Numbered from the stretch's first letter, positions 22,211 through 35,485 are shown. The stretch is DNA of 64,000 bases from Dromaius novaehollandiae (GCF_036370855.1 NC_088102.1:72239601-72303600); one strand, 5' to 3'. Notes: generated by a model not told the origin, from the sequence alone. Program-made: numbers and translations.

Positions 22211-24467
22211 TACTTGGACTCTTCCATCTGGGCTGGACCAGAAGCACCTCTGCCTGGAGCCAGCACTTGCATTCACTCCCCTGGCCTTCACAGTCTGGGT
22301 GGGTTTTTCCAGGCACAGCCCACATGGACTCACGAGCCACCTGGGCCCTGCATGGCCAATGCCTTTTGCTCAGACAGCAAGCAGGTCCTGCGGTGTCCTA
22401 CGGGACGCAGGTATGGAGTTGTGCTCTCTAGACTTGTGCGCCCCCAAGCTAAAGAGAAACCTGAAACAATAGCTCAAGGCCCCTGTGACCTGCTGCCCCA
22501 ACAAGAGCCGGCACAGAGCCTGGCTTGGGTCAGAGTGGTTCAGGTGGGCCCTGTGGGACTCCTGCCATGTGCTAGCCATGGCTCCCGTTCCCTGACTCGG
22601 AACTGGAAAGCACTGAAACACAGATGCAGTTCACCTGAGCAGACAGACAGGACAACCACAGTGTCCCTCTCTCGCCTGCACTGCCCTGGGTGCACCAGGG
22701 CTGCTTTGAGGCCAGTGTGGCAAATCCCAAAGTGAGCTGCGTGGCTCTGAGCCCCTTCTGATCTCTGTCACCTTTCCGCCGGCAGCCCCAGGACAGTAAA
22801 AGCCATGGGCAGGGAGTGGGCATGGCAGTAAGGCTGTGGCCGTGCAGGCTCCCTGAGGTCGGATGCTGTGGGCCTGGGTCAGTGTGTCACCATCGAGGTG
22901 GACCATGCCCTGCAGTCTTAGGTGGCAGTGAATACCTGGGGTCATTTTAGCAGTTCTTCTTTTCTTGCACTATTGAAAGATTGAACATATCGGGATTAAA
23001 GGAAGAAACACAGCAGGAGCTGGCTGCACTCAAAGGAAGAAAGGAATTTTGCTGCTGTCATACCGGTGGGGGAGGACGATGGCATTATGGATGGGGGTGC
23101 CTCAAAGGGAGGCTACGGCCTGCCTTCCTGCCTGCCACCAAGCGTTGGCCCCATCCGAGACAGCAAGGCACATGCTTTGTGTCTGTGATTGCAGGCATCA
23201 CCCACAAGGTGCACAAAGTGGGCCTGGGAAGAAAACTGAATGCACATCTCTCAATGCTAAATATCCCTCTCTGGCTTCCCAACTGCTGCACTTCCATCTC
23301 CATAATCAGCTCACAGCTTTGATACCTCCCATGATTGTCCCACCAGTTAAACACAGAAGGTCTATGTGGTCAGTGCATATGCTGCATGAGCTTTCTATGC
23401 CACTCTTGTCTCTCTGCAAGGCCTGCCAGCATTTGTACGCAGCCCATACTGGAATGCTGAGGTCTGACAAGCCCCTGCCACTAGTCCACTTCCCGACAGC
23501 TTCTGTTGCTGTGACCTGCTACTCTTTCAACTAGGGAAGCAAGTGGCTATGCACTGAGGTTTGCAGCCAAGGTAGGATGTGTTCTGTGAGAGCCCTGACT
23601 CAGTTGCTGGTCTGCACCTCGTCCCTGCTGTCTGTACACAGTGGGAAAATCCCCACACTGGGGCACTGGAGCTGTCTGTTGTGCTGCAGCTGCAAAATAT
23701 GTCCCCACGTGGCAGCTGAGCTTGCCTGGGCAGGGAGGGATTCCCACCAGCTGTGAAGCGACTGTGGGCAGGTGCTAGCCACCCTCGTCCCTGCCCTGAC
23801 AGAGGGCTCCCGGATGTTGGATGGAGGGCGCATTCTGAGGTGGAGCGAGGTGCTGGGAACTGCCCTGCCCTTGGGTGGGTGCTGCTGCCACAACTTAGAG
23901 GTGGCCCGAGAGACCTGCAAGGCACTGCTGGGCTGAACTGCTTTGCTGGTACAGCCAGCCACGAGCACAGGTCCCCTTGACCCCCCAGTCCACCTAGCTA
24001 CCTACTGCAGATGCTGAAGCAGCCACCCTTCCAGGCATTGTGTGGGAGGGAAACAAGGGGGCAGGGCTGGGGCTGTGCCTGATTCACTGGACCTGAAAAG
24101 GGCACAGACCGGAAGTGGCATCGTCCCATGTTCCCACTGCAGTCGGTGGGGAGAAACAGGCCGTAAAAGGGAGAATGCAGGTGCAGGCTGGGCTGAACCA
24201 TCCCGGGCGCTGTCTCCCTCTGCCCTCCCAGTTCTGCACCAGCACCTGCACTAGCAGGGAGTAGGGCCTGGCAGCTCGGCAGTGACATTACAACCTGAGG
24301 CCAATGCCGCACAGGGTAAAGAAGCTCTTTGTGTCAGGAAGGCCTTGAAGTGGCCAGAGCTTTCCAGATCCTTTTGCCTTGGGGTGACGTTTCAGTGCAT
24401 CTGCACAGGGCCGACAGCGTGGCACGACTGAAGCTGCCCTGCGCTCTGCCTTGTGTTCACGGAAGCA
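22211..24467. other. Spacer B, middle part: no gene seen
   Basis: Contains the block near 23,270-23,540 that is shared only with spacers D and E. No recognised gene. Confidence 0.55.
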
Positions 24468-25075
24468 CAGACGCACACAACGGCAGAGATTGGAAGGGAC
24501 TTCTGGAGATCATCGAGGCCAATGCCCCTGTCCATGAGGGTCATCTAAAGCCCATCGCCCAGGACCCTATCCAGATGCCTCTGCAATGCCTCCAAAGACG
24601 GAGACTCCACAGCCTCCCCGGGCAACCTGTTCCCAGGCTCCGTCACCCTCACAGGAAAGAAGCTTTTCCTTCTGGGCAGACGGAACTTCCTGGGTTTCAG
24701 GTTGTGCCCGTTGCCTCTCATCCTATCGCTGGGCACCACTGAAAAGCTCTTGACACCCTCCCTTCAGATATTTATGCCCACTGATAAAGATCTCCCCACA
24801 GGCTTCCCTTCTCCACCATGAACAGGCCCAGTTCTCTCAGCCTTTCCGCGTGTGACAGATGCTCCCATCCCTTAAGCATCATACGAGCCAAATGGGCCTT
24901 GACATTCCGAGCCCCATCCTTGCCTGATTGGACAACATCCCTCCATTCCTCCCACATTTCCTGAGGCTGGCTCCAAACCGGCCCTTCCTCAGCTTTTCAC
25001 AGTTCTCCTTAACCGTGGTGTCAAACAAGTGTCGCATAGGATTGGTGTGCTGTTGGAGTGGCCCTACTGATGAGG
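24468..25075 (-). mobile_element. Internally deleted CR1 LINE fragment, spacer B
   Basis: The minus strand carries the same joined linker and C-terminal parts as the second copy in spacer A (RDVVQSGKDGARNVKAHLA, VPSDRMRGNGHNLKPRKF). It is homologous by position and by the shared internal deletion. Confidence 0.82.
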
Positions 25076-25424
25076 AGATCCTAAGAAATAAGGCTCCATT
25101 TCAAGCTGACTGTGCTTCCTCTTGCTTTAGAGTACAAACAGAAATGCAGAGCACACACGATAAGAGAGTTCTTGCAGGCAAGCTTGATTCTCATGCACTG
25201 CTGGACCCTCCTCTCCTGCCTGAGCCCTTTCCCTAAGCACAGTGGCCTGGGAGACCTCACGGGCAAAGCTCCTCCTCCCTTCCTCCTCTTGTATGTGCCC
25301 TTTTTCACTGGAGTTCGGGTCAGCTTATCCAGGCCACCCTCCTGAGGCATTAGCTCATCTCCTGAGCCTCGCGACAGAGGCTTGTGCTTGCTGGAGGCTG
25401 TCCTTCATTCCCTGCATGGGAATG

Positions 25425-25740
25425 CCCTATCCAGACGCTTCTGCAATTTCTCCAAGAACAGAGATTCCACAACCTCCCCAGGCAACCTGTTCCAGGGCTT
25501 CCTCACAGGAAAGAAATTTTTCCTTCTGGGCAGACAGAACTTCCTGGCTCTTGATACCCTCCCTTCAAATATTTATACCCACTGATAAAGATCCACCCCC
25601 CCAGGCTTTTCTTCTCCACCATGAACAGGCCAAGCTCTCCCAACCTTTCCTCATGTGACTGATGTTCTCATCCCTTAAGCACCTTAGGAGCCAAATGGGC
25701 CTTGACCTTCCAAGCCCCATCCCTGCCTACTCGGATAAAA
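25425..25740 (-). mobile_element. Extra CR1 LINE 3' fragment, spacer B only
   Basis: A second stretch of CR1 3' sequence on the complement of the plus strand parallels the previous fragment: GAGATTCCACAACCTCCCC, then the part equal to ATTTATACCCACTGATAAAG, then ATGAACAGGCC. It is found only in unit 2 and is either an extra insertion or a local duplication of the neighbouring CR1. Confidence 0.7.
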
Positions 25741-26496
25741 TCCTGATCCTCTTGCACTACTGGACCCTCCTCTCCTGCCTGAGCCCTTTCCCTAAGCACA
25801 GCAACCAGGGAGACCTTGTTGGCAAAGCTCCTCCTCCCTTCCTCCTCCTCTATGTGCCCTTTTTCACTAGAGCTCAGGCCAGCTTAGCCGGGTCACCCTC
25901 CTGAGGAATCAGCTCATCTCCTGAGCCTCGCGACAGAGGCTTGTGCTTGGTGGAGGCTCTCCTTCATTCCCTGCTGGCTGTCCTACACTCAGGTAGGTGC
26001 TGGGGAGGTTAAATGTGATGATCACAAAGGCAAAGCCCTGACAGTGATGCCACCCACACAGAGCGATATTAAGCTGGGGGAGGTCTCCACTCCTGGCCAG
26101 ACCGTCCCCTTGACCAGCTGGCTCAAGGGAACCAACACCGGTCTCCCATATCCCTCAGATTTGTCTGAAGAGGCCCTCAATCACTCTGGATTTGCTCCAG
26201 GTCTCTGTGGCAGTGGCACTGCAAAGAGATACTGATACACAGAAGCCTAGCGTTATCGTACTCTGAAATGCAGCTGGCTGAGCAGAAACAGAAGCAGGTG
26301 GTGAGATGCTGGCTGTTCAGCAGGCCCAGCAGGTGCATGTGCTCTGACACACAGCAGCACTCAGGCTGCTGCTGCTGCTTCCGCGTGGGGGCTGGTGTGC
26401 AGTGGGGGAACCAACTCCTTCCTGCCTCGGCACTGCATGCGGCAAGCGTGGCTGCCATGGGGACTGTGGGGCTGAGGGGCACAGGCCTGCAGGCAA
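25741..26496. other. Spacer B, last part, upstream of gene 3
   Basis: A second copy of the LSCLSPFPKHS-type stretch follows the extra CR1 piece (the first is near 25,110-25,345), so about 600 bp here appears locally duplicated. The distal 5' flank of gene 3 follows. Confidence 0.5.
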
Positions 26497-27013
26497 CTGG
26501 GCAGCACCTCCATCCACCCACAGGCTGCTGTGAGGTGCCCAGGCCCTCCTGCCAATGTGCCATGGAGCCTGGGGCTGGGCTTGACTTGGTGCCGCCCTGG
26601 AGCTTTCTAGCCCAGAGCCAGCCCCAGTGCCTGCCCCATGTGGAGGGCTGCAGTGAGGAGGGACCTGGTGCCAGAGGTCAGCCCCACAGCAGCAAGGAGG
26701 CTGCAGCAGATGCTGCCCCCTGCAGAGGACGGTCCCTTTCAAGGAAGGGCTCTTGCCACACTCCCTGGCACAGTGTGACACACCCAGACCCATGCGGGAT
26801 CAGGCATAGGAAGGGCCCACACACCCTGCACCCACTGCAGCACCCAGGTGGGGAGCCCTGCTCAGATCATCATCAGGCTCCCCACGGGGACAGCCAGGCA
26901 GGCACCCACCCACTGGTGGGGTGCATGTGATGGCAGAAGTGGAGCCGAGACGCATATATGGGCATGCACGGGGATGGAGAAGGTTATTGGAGGCTGGGGC
27001 TCCGTCAGATGGG

Positions 27014-27102
27014 AGATAACCCTCCTGATAACGTCTCAAAAGGTGCCTAACACTGTTGATTGGCTGCCCTGGCAGCGAGGCCTGCACCTCTGCCTATATA
27101 TT
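27014..27102 (+). promoter_or_regulatory. Promoter of SRCR gene 3
   Basis: AGATAA lies at 27014-27019, TGATAA at 27026-27031, ATTGG at 27059-27063 and TATATATT at 27095-27102. The start codon follows at 27186. Confidence 0.6.
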
Positions 27103-27185
27103 GCCCTCCCCACCACAGCAGCCTCTGGTGGCCCAGGAGGCAAGCAGGAGCTGGGGGCTGCAGCATTGGGCAGGAGGTGTTTGGG

Positions 27186-30100
27186 ATGGCCACCATCAGC
27201 CAGCTCCTTGCCAGCGCACTGGGACTGCTGCTGTGCGTGCAGCTCTGCAGGGGTGAGTGCCTGTGGGCTCCCCGGGGCTGGAGCTGCCTGCCTTCATGTC
27301 GAGAGTGGGAGGCAGCCCTGGGGTTGGGGAAGACACGATGGGGCTGGGGTGGCCCCCATGGGCCTGTGTGTGACCTGCTGGGCAGGCTTCCCAAGGACAC
27401 CAGTGGAGACATCCCACCTGGACAGCTCTCGGGCACTCGCGGTGCCTGGGGTGTGCTGGGGACAGGGTTTTTGCAGTGGGGCCAAACACTGAGCACATGT
27501 GGCAGTATGCATGCCCCACAGTTTTCCCCTTGTGTCAGGTGCTGGACATTCAGGGGCTGGATACGGCCCTGCCTTTCTTCACAGCTCACATCCTGCAGTG
27601 CCCCCAGGGCTTTTCCACATACACGGCCATATGCCAGGGCCCAAGAACCAGGCCCGCAGTGGGGAGTGGAGGCCATCAGGGCAGGGAACAGCTGTGGGAC
27701 AGAGCCCCCTGGGCCAACCTGGCAGGGCAGGCTGCACCAGGCACCCGTGGCATCATGCGGGGGCTCCACATCCTCCTTTGTGGTCCCACATGGGCACCCA
27801 CAGGCACTGAGGAGCTGAGACTGGTTGACGGAGGCAGCCGCTGCGCCGGTCGGGTGGAGGTGAAGCACGAGGGCCAGTGGGGCACCGTGTGCAGCTATGA
27901 CATCCTCTGGGATGTCCGCGGGGCCTCCGTGGTCTGCAGGCAGCTGGGATGTGGCACCGTGGCCAGGACTTCCCCATACACCCCATTTGGGGCAGGGGCT
28001 GGCCGGATTTGGCTGCAACCCTTCTTCTGCCGTGGCACCGAGACAGCGCTCCACCACTGCCCCCACTATGGCTGGGGCCAGCACTACTGCGGACATGACT
28101 GGGACGTGGGGGTGACATGCTCAGGTGAGGGATTAGGTGACTGTGCTGGGGGGCAGCCCTTTGGCTGCACGCGGTTGGGAACCATTATGGCCATGCCCAG
28201 TGCCTCCCCACCAGGGACTCCCCGGGTGTGGGAGTGGCGCTGGAGGGCAGCACTCTCATGCCCTGAGGGCACCTCTAATGCAGATGCTGTGGAGCTGAGG
28301 CTGGTGAATGGAGGTGGTCCCTGTGCAGGCAGAGTGGAGGTGAAGCTGCGGGGCCAGTGGGGGACGGTGGCAGATAATGAATGGGACATGGAAGATGCCG
28401 AGGTGGTGTGTCAGCAGCTGGGCTGGGGCTCAGCCAAAAGCGCCCATGCCTGGACCCGCTTTGGGAAAGGGTCTGGACCAATTCATCTGGCTGTCGTTGA
28501 CTGTCGCGGGGATGAGTCCGCCCTCTGGGAATGTACTATCAAGGGATGGGAGCTGTACAATGGAAGCCATGGCTGGGATGTTGGCGTGGTCTGCCAAGGT
28601 AAGAGCTGTGGTGGTCACAGCCCAGGCTGTCTCGCCCCCGGGGGCCACCTGTGCCAGCACCAAAGCTCTGGTGGCAGCCCCTCCACAACCCCCCAACATG
28701 TCCCAGGGACCTCCAGGCGACCCCACACTCTCTTCCCCGGCAGGGTTTGTGCAGCTGGTCGGTGGGGACAGTGCCTGCTCGGGTCGTGTGGAGGTCAGGC
28801 AGGGCCGAGGCTGGGCCACCCTCTGCAAGGCCCATGTGGACCTCAACGCTGCCCATGTCATCTGCAAGGAGCAGGGCTGTGGAGCAGCTCTGGCCGTCAC
28901 CGGGGCAGCACACTTTGGGGCAGGAGCTGGGCCCATCTGGGACGGGGGCTTTGAGTGTGCAGGCAACGAATCCCTCCTGTCTGCCTGCGCCCGCAGGCTG
29001 CCCCACGGCCAGGGCTGCACGCACAGCAGTGACGCTGGCGTCATCTGCTCTCGTAAGAGCGTGGGGTGTGGGGCAGAGGCTGCAGCGGGGGGCATGGGGA
29101 GACGGGCAGCGGGGACAGGGGTGCCCTGGGCAGGGACGGGGCAGGGAGGCTGCGGGTTGGCTTGTGGCAGCCCCCAGGGCATGGGGAGGCAGAGGGCTGC
29201 CATGCCTGCGTGCCCCCGCCATTGTAGCTGCACAGGGCCTTTGTCTCCAGCACCCTTTCTCTCTCCCAGCCTACACGGGCTTCAGGCTGGTGAACGGCAG
29301 CACAGAGTGCACAGGGCGGGTGGAGCTGGAGGCACGTGGCACCTGGGGCTCCCTCTGCGACGCTGGCTGGGACATGCCCGATGCCCAGGTGCTCTGCCAC
29401 CACCTTGGCTGCGGCTTTGCTGCCTCCGTGCCCCGCGGAGGGTATTTTGGGACAGGGAGCGGCCCGCTGTGGCAGGACACTTTTCACTGCAGCGGGACCG
29501 AGTCCCACCTGGGAGAGTGCCCTGCCATGGCGCTGGGGACCCCCGCCTGCTCACCGGACCACGCTGCCGCAGTCAATTGCTCAGGTGCGTGTGGGGCAGG
29601 TGGCGTCAGACAGGAGGGCCTGCTGTGGGGAGGGGACCCAGCACCCCAAATGGAGGGGTGCCCCTCCTTCTCACTGCCAGCAGGAGCTGTGGGGCACAGG
29701 GCCCGTCTGGGGAAGCAGGGCCATGTCAGGGCAGGAGGAGGGCTGAGCCCAGGCATAGGGCAGCAGGCACACGGGCAGGAGGAGGGCAGTGGGGCCATGC
29801 TGTCACCCGGGATCCCATGGGGCTCCTTGGCACCCTGCGGTCCCCGCAGCACCTCAGGACATCTTCCCTCTCTGCGGGGACAGGTGGTGCTGAACCCCTG
29901 CGGCTGGTGGACGGGGAGAGCCGCTGCGATGGCCGCCTGGAGGTGGCCCTGGGTGGGGCCTGGGGCCGAGTCCTGGCTCAGCAGTGGGATGCCAGCAGTG
30001 CCAGCGTGGTGTGCCGGCAGCTCCGGTGCGGCACAGTGCAGAAGGCCTACACCGCCCCAGTGCTGGGGCCAGGCTCAAGCCCCCTGGTGCTGGGCGGGCT

Positions 30101-33100
30101 CCGGTGTGCGGGCACGGAGGCTCACCTGGCCCAGTGCAACGCCACGCTGCACAGCACCGTGCCACCGGGCCACGTCAAGGAGGCAGCGGTTGTGTGTTCG
30201 GGTGAGTGTGCCGGGAAGGGCCCCGGGGCGCCGCGGGGGCCCAAGCAGCTGCCCCGACCCGAGTGGTCTCTGGCTGCAGGGAGCCAGCAGGTGCGGCTGG
30301 CGAGCGGCCCTGGGCGCTGTGCTGGGAGAGTGGAGATCTACGTCCAGGGGACCTGGAGTCACGTCTGCGAGGATGCCTGGGACCTCCGGGATGCCGCCGT
30401 CGTCTGCCGCCAGCTGGGCTGCGGAGAGGCCCTGGCAGCGCCCGGCTCGGCCCACTACGGCCGGGGCTTGGGGCCAGTGTGGCTGGGTGCCGGCGGCTGC
30501 TCCGGAGCTGAGGCAATGCTCTGGGACTGCCCAGCCCCATCCCCGGCCCCAGCCCTGGGGCAGCGTGGTTGCAAGCAGGGCGCCAGTGTGGCAGCCATCT
30601 GCTCAGGTCAGTGCTGTGCTCCACCAGGGACGAGTGCAGCGTGGCTGTGGGACCGGCAGTAGCGCCAGCCCTCCCCACCAGACTCCCTGACCACCTCCCC
30701 ACACCCTGGGCAGTCCCAGGGGGCAAGATGCCGCCTTCACCCCACTGCCCCAGCGTGTCCGTTTCTGGGCGTGCTTCTCTTGGAGCCCTAGGGAGGTGGG
30801 CGGGGTGACCGGGACAGCAGGGGTGTCTGCCCACGCCCGCCTGAGCTGTGGCCCCCCATTCTGCCCCCTTGCAGAGCTCACAGCCCTGCGGCTGGCGGGC
30901 GGCAGCAGCTGCACCGGGCGCCTGGAGGTCTTCTACAATGGGACATGGGGCAGCGTGTGCGCCAATGGCACCAGCCCTGCGACAGCCGCCGTGGTGTGCC
31001 GGCAGCTGGGCTGCGGAGCCACGGGACAGCTGGCATCTGCACCGGCAACCACACAGGGCTCAGGCCCCGCGTGGCTGGCCTGGGTGCAGTGTGAGCTGGG
31101 GACCGACTCCCTCTGGCACTGCCCCTCAGCACCCTGGCACCTGCAGCCCTGTGACTTCCCTGGAGACACCCACATCACATGTGACGGGGACCCTGGCAGC
31201 ACCAGAGCAACTCCCACGCCAGCCATGGCAACTGGCTGTCCAGACGGCGCAGCCTGCACAGGTAGCTCTGCCTGCGCAGGGCAGCGTGGTGGCCCCAGGG
31301 ATCCTCCAGCTCCGACCAGCACAGCCCAGTGGAGGGGGAGCAGCTCTGGCAAGGAGACCCCAGCTGCCGAGCACTGCCACCCCTCGGCCTCATGCAGGGG
31401 TTGGCTCCCGGGCACAGGGGTGCCCTCCTTGGCCTCCCTGTCCCGCCAGCCGCTCCCCTGCACCCCCCCATGCATCCACAGTGATGCAGGACGGGACAGG
31501 GTCCCCAGCCTCCCTCCAGCTCCGCCGCATGTTGGTGTCATCACAGGTGCCCACAGGAGCCCCACAGCGGGTGCTGGGGCCATGCCAGTGCCCACCATCC
31601 TCTGCATCATCCTGGGGACCCTGCTCTGCCTGGCCCTGGGGGCTCTCGCCATGCAGGCATGGCGCACCATGGCTCAGCACAGAGGTGGGTCGTGCCGGGG
31701 GTCTCTGGGGCTGAATCTACCAGGACGAGGCACCAGGGCAGAGCCAGTCAGGGCTGGGGGCTGCTGATGGCTCCCGGGACTGCCCGGCCATGGGACGGCC
31801 CGGCTGCACAGGCTGGGGGCAGGCGCAGCAGCGGAGGCCAGGAGGCCAGTGCCGAGCAGGGGCAGGACCCGGCGCAGCATGGGGGCCAGGCAGGGGCACC
31901 AGAGCCACTCAGCGGATGGGGCACAGCAGTGGAGCTGGGCCACAGGGATATCGGGGGCACAGCTGGTGACCCCCACCATCCCACGTGCTGTGCCCATGGC
32001 CTGGGGTTATGGCTGCCCTTGCTTTCCAGGCCCTGGCAGAGCTGGGGACACAATCTCCGAGGCCGTCTATGAGGAGCTCGACTATACTCTGACGCCGGAT
32101 TACCAGGAGGTGCACAGTGGCTCAGGTGTGTGCACCCTGGGCCTGGCAGGCTGTGACTCCCAACGGCCCCTTGCTGGCCCAGCCTGGCCCGGCCTGGCAC
32201 CTCTTTCTGGAGAGGGAGGTCTCTGCACTGAGGCCCCCACGCACCCATTGCTGCAGCAGCTGGGCTTGAAGCCTGGCCACCTGCTGACCACGGGGAGCTG
32301 CAGCAGGGGGGTATCTCCTTGCCCTCCACAGTCCCCACTGTATGGCGAGGCTGTCCTGCCCAGGGTGCTGGCTAGGCCATGGGGCTGGGCAGCCTCCACT
32401 AACACCACATCCTCCAGACTCACCGTCAGAGGGCTCAGCAACGAAGCTGCCGTATTACACCGACAACAGTGTGGAGGCCAGCAGCCCTGTGACAGCAGCA
32501 GGTACAGGGCCGGGGTGCAGGGTCGTGCTACCATGTGCCCAGAGATGCAGCCCTTGCACCACAGCTGGTGCCAGCAGGGGCCACACGCAGTACCTGGAGC
32601 AGCATGGCCGTGTGGCCCTTGGTTATTTTCTGGGCCAGCACTCATGGCCAGGGTCGAGCCTCCAGGCTGCAGCCTCCATCCCAGAGTTGGCAGCCCCACG
32701 CAGCGGGCCCCCATGTCAGCACCCCCAGCTCCGTGGCTGGTGGCAGCTGGCACAATGCAACCCCTGCCCCAGCCTTCGTTTCACTGCCCCGTCTGTCACA
32801 GACACCCCTGCCCTGTCCAGGCATGACCCCCCGGATGGGTACGATGATGCCGTGGCCATGCAGCACCCGAGAGAGGCCGCTGCTCTGGGGCTGAGTGACG
32901 GAGATTTCTCTGAGGCAGCGGCGCTGGGAGGTAAGAGGCACTGCAGCCCGCGCAGCAGCCCTACCATACCCAGCGTCGTGCTGTCCCACCGGGTGAGGCT
33001 GCTCCCCTGCACTCTGCCGCAGTGGTGGGCCCCACGGTGGGGTGCCCCAGCCCAGGCCTGGCAGCCAGGGCATGAAACAGCCCCTACAGGCACCGGCCTT

Positions 33101-33236
33101 CCTGTCCCCAGTGGGGAGCCGGCCCTCACTGAGCCACCCGGAGCCGCCGGGAGCCACAACAGACGCCCCAGCCTCAGTGCCCAAGGACGTGGGCTACGAT
33201 GATGTTGGTGTCAGCGGCCCCAGGACGTCACTGTGA
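27186..33236 (+). CDS. SRCR gene 3: intact WC1/CD163-like receptor, 976 aa
   Basis: Exons: 27186-27252, 27804-28124, 28284-28598, 28744-29052, 29270-29584, 29884-30201, 30280-30606, 30875-31261, 31547-31684, 32030-32125, 32418-32501, 32802-32930, 33112-33236. They join to one open frame of 977 codons. Signal peptide: residues 1 to about 22. SRCR1-7 lie at about 23-129, 130-234, 235-337, 338-442, 443-548, 549-657 and 658-760, followed by a stalk with two extra cysteines. The membrane helix is at about 803-822. The tail has VYEELDY (Y846, Y851), PDYQEV, DGYDDA and a final GYDDVGVSG. SRCR1, 3, 4, 6 and 7 have eight cysteines; SRCR2 and 5 have the six-cysteine form. SRCR2 reads LGWG for LGCG, losing a core cysteine. 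N-glycosylation sequons include NGS, NGT and NAT. A surface receptor role is inferred from the family. Confidence 0.9.
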
Positions 33237-33459
33237 GCATGGTGGGGTCACGCTGCAGCAGCCCTGAGGACATGCGTGGTGCCGTGTGACTCTGCCCCCA
33301 CAGAGCCACAGCCTGGCCACAGAGGAAATCGTCTGCCTGATTGACCGCCTGCTCAGGCCTGCTGGGGACTACGGGCACTGTGGAAAACTGCCTCCATCAT
33401 CCCTTCCATGCAGCCCTCCATGCAGCCTTCCATGTGTGTGCTTCCACTGTGCATTTTCT

Positions 33460-33465
33460 ATTAAA
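33460..33465 (+). terminator. Polyadenylation signal of gene 3
   Basis: ATTAAA lies about 224 nt after the stop codon, in the position of the signals of the other genes. The downstream AATAAA found in units 1 and 2 is absent. Confidence 0.6.
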
Positions 33466-34057
33466 AAAACAAGAATTTTTGAGCCTTGGCCCCAGGGTCG
33501 GTGCTTTGGGCATGTTGCCATCTCCCAGGGGTGGCTGGGGCAGACACGAAGCACGTCCTGCTCAGCATGAGCCTTCTCGCGCAGAGCCAGTAACTCTCCA
33601 GCTGCCCTCACGCGGCTCCGGTTAATGACAGTCGCTGCTGCCGGTGTTTCGTCCACGATGCCCTACACCGGGACGCCTCCCTGCATGGTGCCCCAGCTGC
33701 TGTGGCCCACACCTGCCGTAGGGCAGTGCTGTACCAGGCTGACATTTGCCATCGCAGGTGGGGCACACTGCCCATGGCAGGGGCTGCCATGGAGTGAGTG
33801 CCGCTCTGCAAAAACAGCCGAGCATCAACAGTGCTGCCCGATGCAGCCATGGTGGAGCAGCTGGCAGACTTCCTCTCCTCACTGGAGGTTTCCCTTGCTG
33901 TAAGGCAGGCCTGCAGCCCAAACACAAAGGCAGGACAGTAGTGTGACAATTGCAAATGTCTCAGAGGGAGGCTACCACCTGCCTTCCTGCCTGCCAACAA
34001 GCAAAGGCCCCATCTGCAAGAGCAGGGCACACGCTTTGTCTCCTTGATTGGGGGCAT
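33466..34057. other. Spacer C, first part: no gene seen
   Basis: Same order as the other spacers but the most diverged version of this stretch. No gene supported. Confidence 0.55.
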
Positions 34058-35485
34058 CATTGGACACCACTGAAAAGAGTCTGGCCCCATCCTCTTCACA
34101 CACTCCCTTCACATAGTTATACTAATCAATAAAAATCCCCCCATTCAGGCTTCTCTCCTCCACCATGAACAGGCCCAGCTCTCTCAGCCTTTCCTCGCAT
34201 GACACATGCTCCCGTCCCTTCAGCATCTTAGGAGCCCTTTGCTGCACTCACTCCAGGAGCTCCATGTCTCTATTGTCTCGGGGAGCCCAGAACTGCACAC
34301 AGCACTCCAGACGTGGCCTCCCCAGGGCTCAGTAGAGGCAAAGGATCACCTCCCTCCACCTGCTGACAACACTCTGCCTAATGCAGCCCAGCATACCCTT
34401 GGCCTTCTTGGCCACAAGGGCACGGTGCTGGCTCGCGGTCAGCTTGTTGTCCACCAGGCCTCCCAGGTCCTTCTCTGCACGGCTGCTTTCCAGCAGGTCA
34501 GCCACCACCCTCTACTGCTGCAGCGGGTATTCCTCCCCAGGGGCAGGCCTCTGCACTTCACCTGATTCAGCTTCATGAGGTTCCCATCTGCCCACCTCCC
34601 CAGACTGTCAAGCTCGCTCGCAAGGGCAGCACAGCCCCCTGGGCTATCAGCCACTCCTCCTGGTTTTCGATCATCAGCACACTTGCTGTGGGTGCACTCT
34701 GTCCCCTCATCCACGTCACTGAGGAAGAAGATGAACAGTACTGCACCCAGCATGGACCCCTGGCAGACACTGCCAGCTACAGTCCTCCAACGAGACTTTG
34801 TGCTGCTCATCACAATCCTCTGAGCTCTGCCAGACAGCCAGTTTTCAAGCCACCTCACTGTCTGCCCATCTAACCCACACTTCCTCAGCTTGCCTGTGAG
34901 GATGTGATGGGAGACAGTGTCCAAAGCCTTGCTCAAGTCAAGGGAGACAACTTGCCCTGCTCTCCCCTCATCTACCCAGCCAGGCGTCCCATCCTAGAAG
35001 GCTCTCACGTTGGTTAAGCATGATTTCCCCCTTTGGGAATCCACACTTGCTACTCTGGATCTGGAAAAGTCAGCCTCTCTTGAGGCTTTCTCCCTGCTCT
35101 CCAGGGCCTGGGATATGCGGAGGGCCCGTCTTTGCAGGAAAGACTTTAGCAAAGCAGCATTTAGGATCTCTGCCTTTCCAACATGCTTTGTCACCAGGGC
35201 CCTTTCCCCGGTCAGCAGTGAGCCCACAACTTCCCTTCTCCTCCTTTGGTTATTGATGGATTTAAAGAAGCCCTGCTTGCTTCACATCCCTCAACACATT
35301 AAACTCCAAAGGGGCCGGGGTCTCGGCCTGGACCTTTTGAGCCACATCCTTCCTACTCAGACAACATCCCTCTATTCCTCCCATGTTTCCTGAGGCTGGC
35401 TCCACACAAGCCCTGCCGCAGCTTTTGGCAGTTCTCCTTAACCACGGTGTCAAACAGATGTCCCCTGGCATTGTAGTACTCTAAG
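34058..35485 (-). mobile_element. CR1 LINE fragment, spacer C
   Basis: It is nearly identical to 7535-8960 over most of its length, with the same jump in the polymerase and the same linker part ending QAGLL on the minus strand. The shared breakpoints show one insertion copied with the unit. Confidence 0.85.

Larger units (their letters stand above)
12457..26496 (+). repeat. Tandem unit 2 (promoter, SRCR gene 2, spacer B)
   Basis: This is the longest unit, about 14.0 kb. The extra length comes from a tandem copy of the last two exons and 3'UTR (about 970 bp), an insertion of about 280 bp in intron 10, and additional CR1-derived sequence near 25.4-25.7 kb. Its first CR1 copy is shorter than in the other spacers. 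Spacer B is the most diverged of the five spacers, while the gene resembles parts of unit 5. Confidence 0.9.

Noticed and set aside
28377-30690. Two overlapping open frames of about 700 codons in gene 3
   Set aside because: They are mixtures of true exon reading and intron or wrong-frame reading in GC-rich DNA. The SRCR domains split between the two frames at intron borders.
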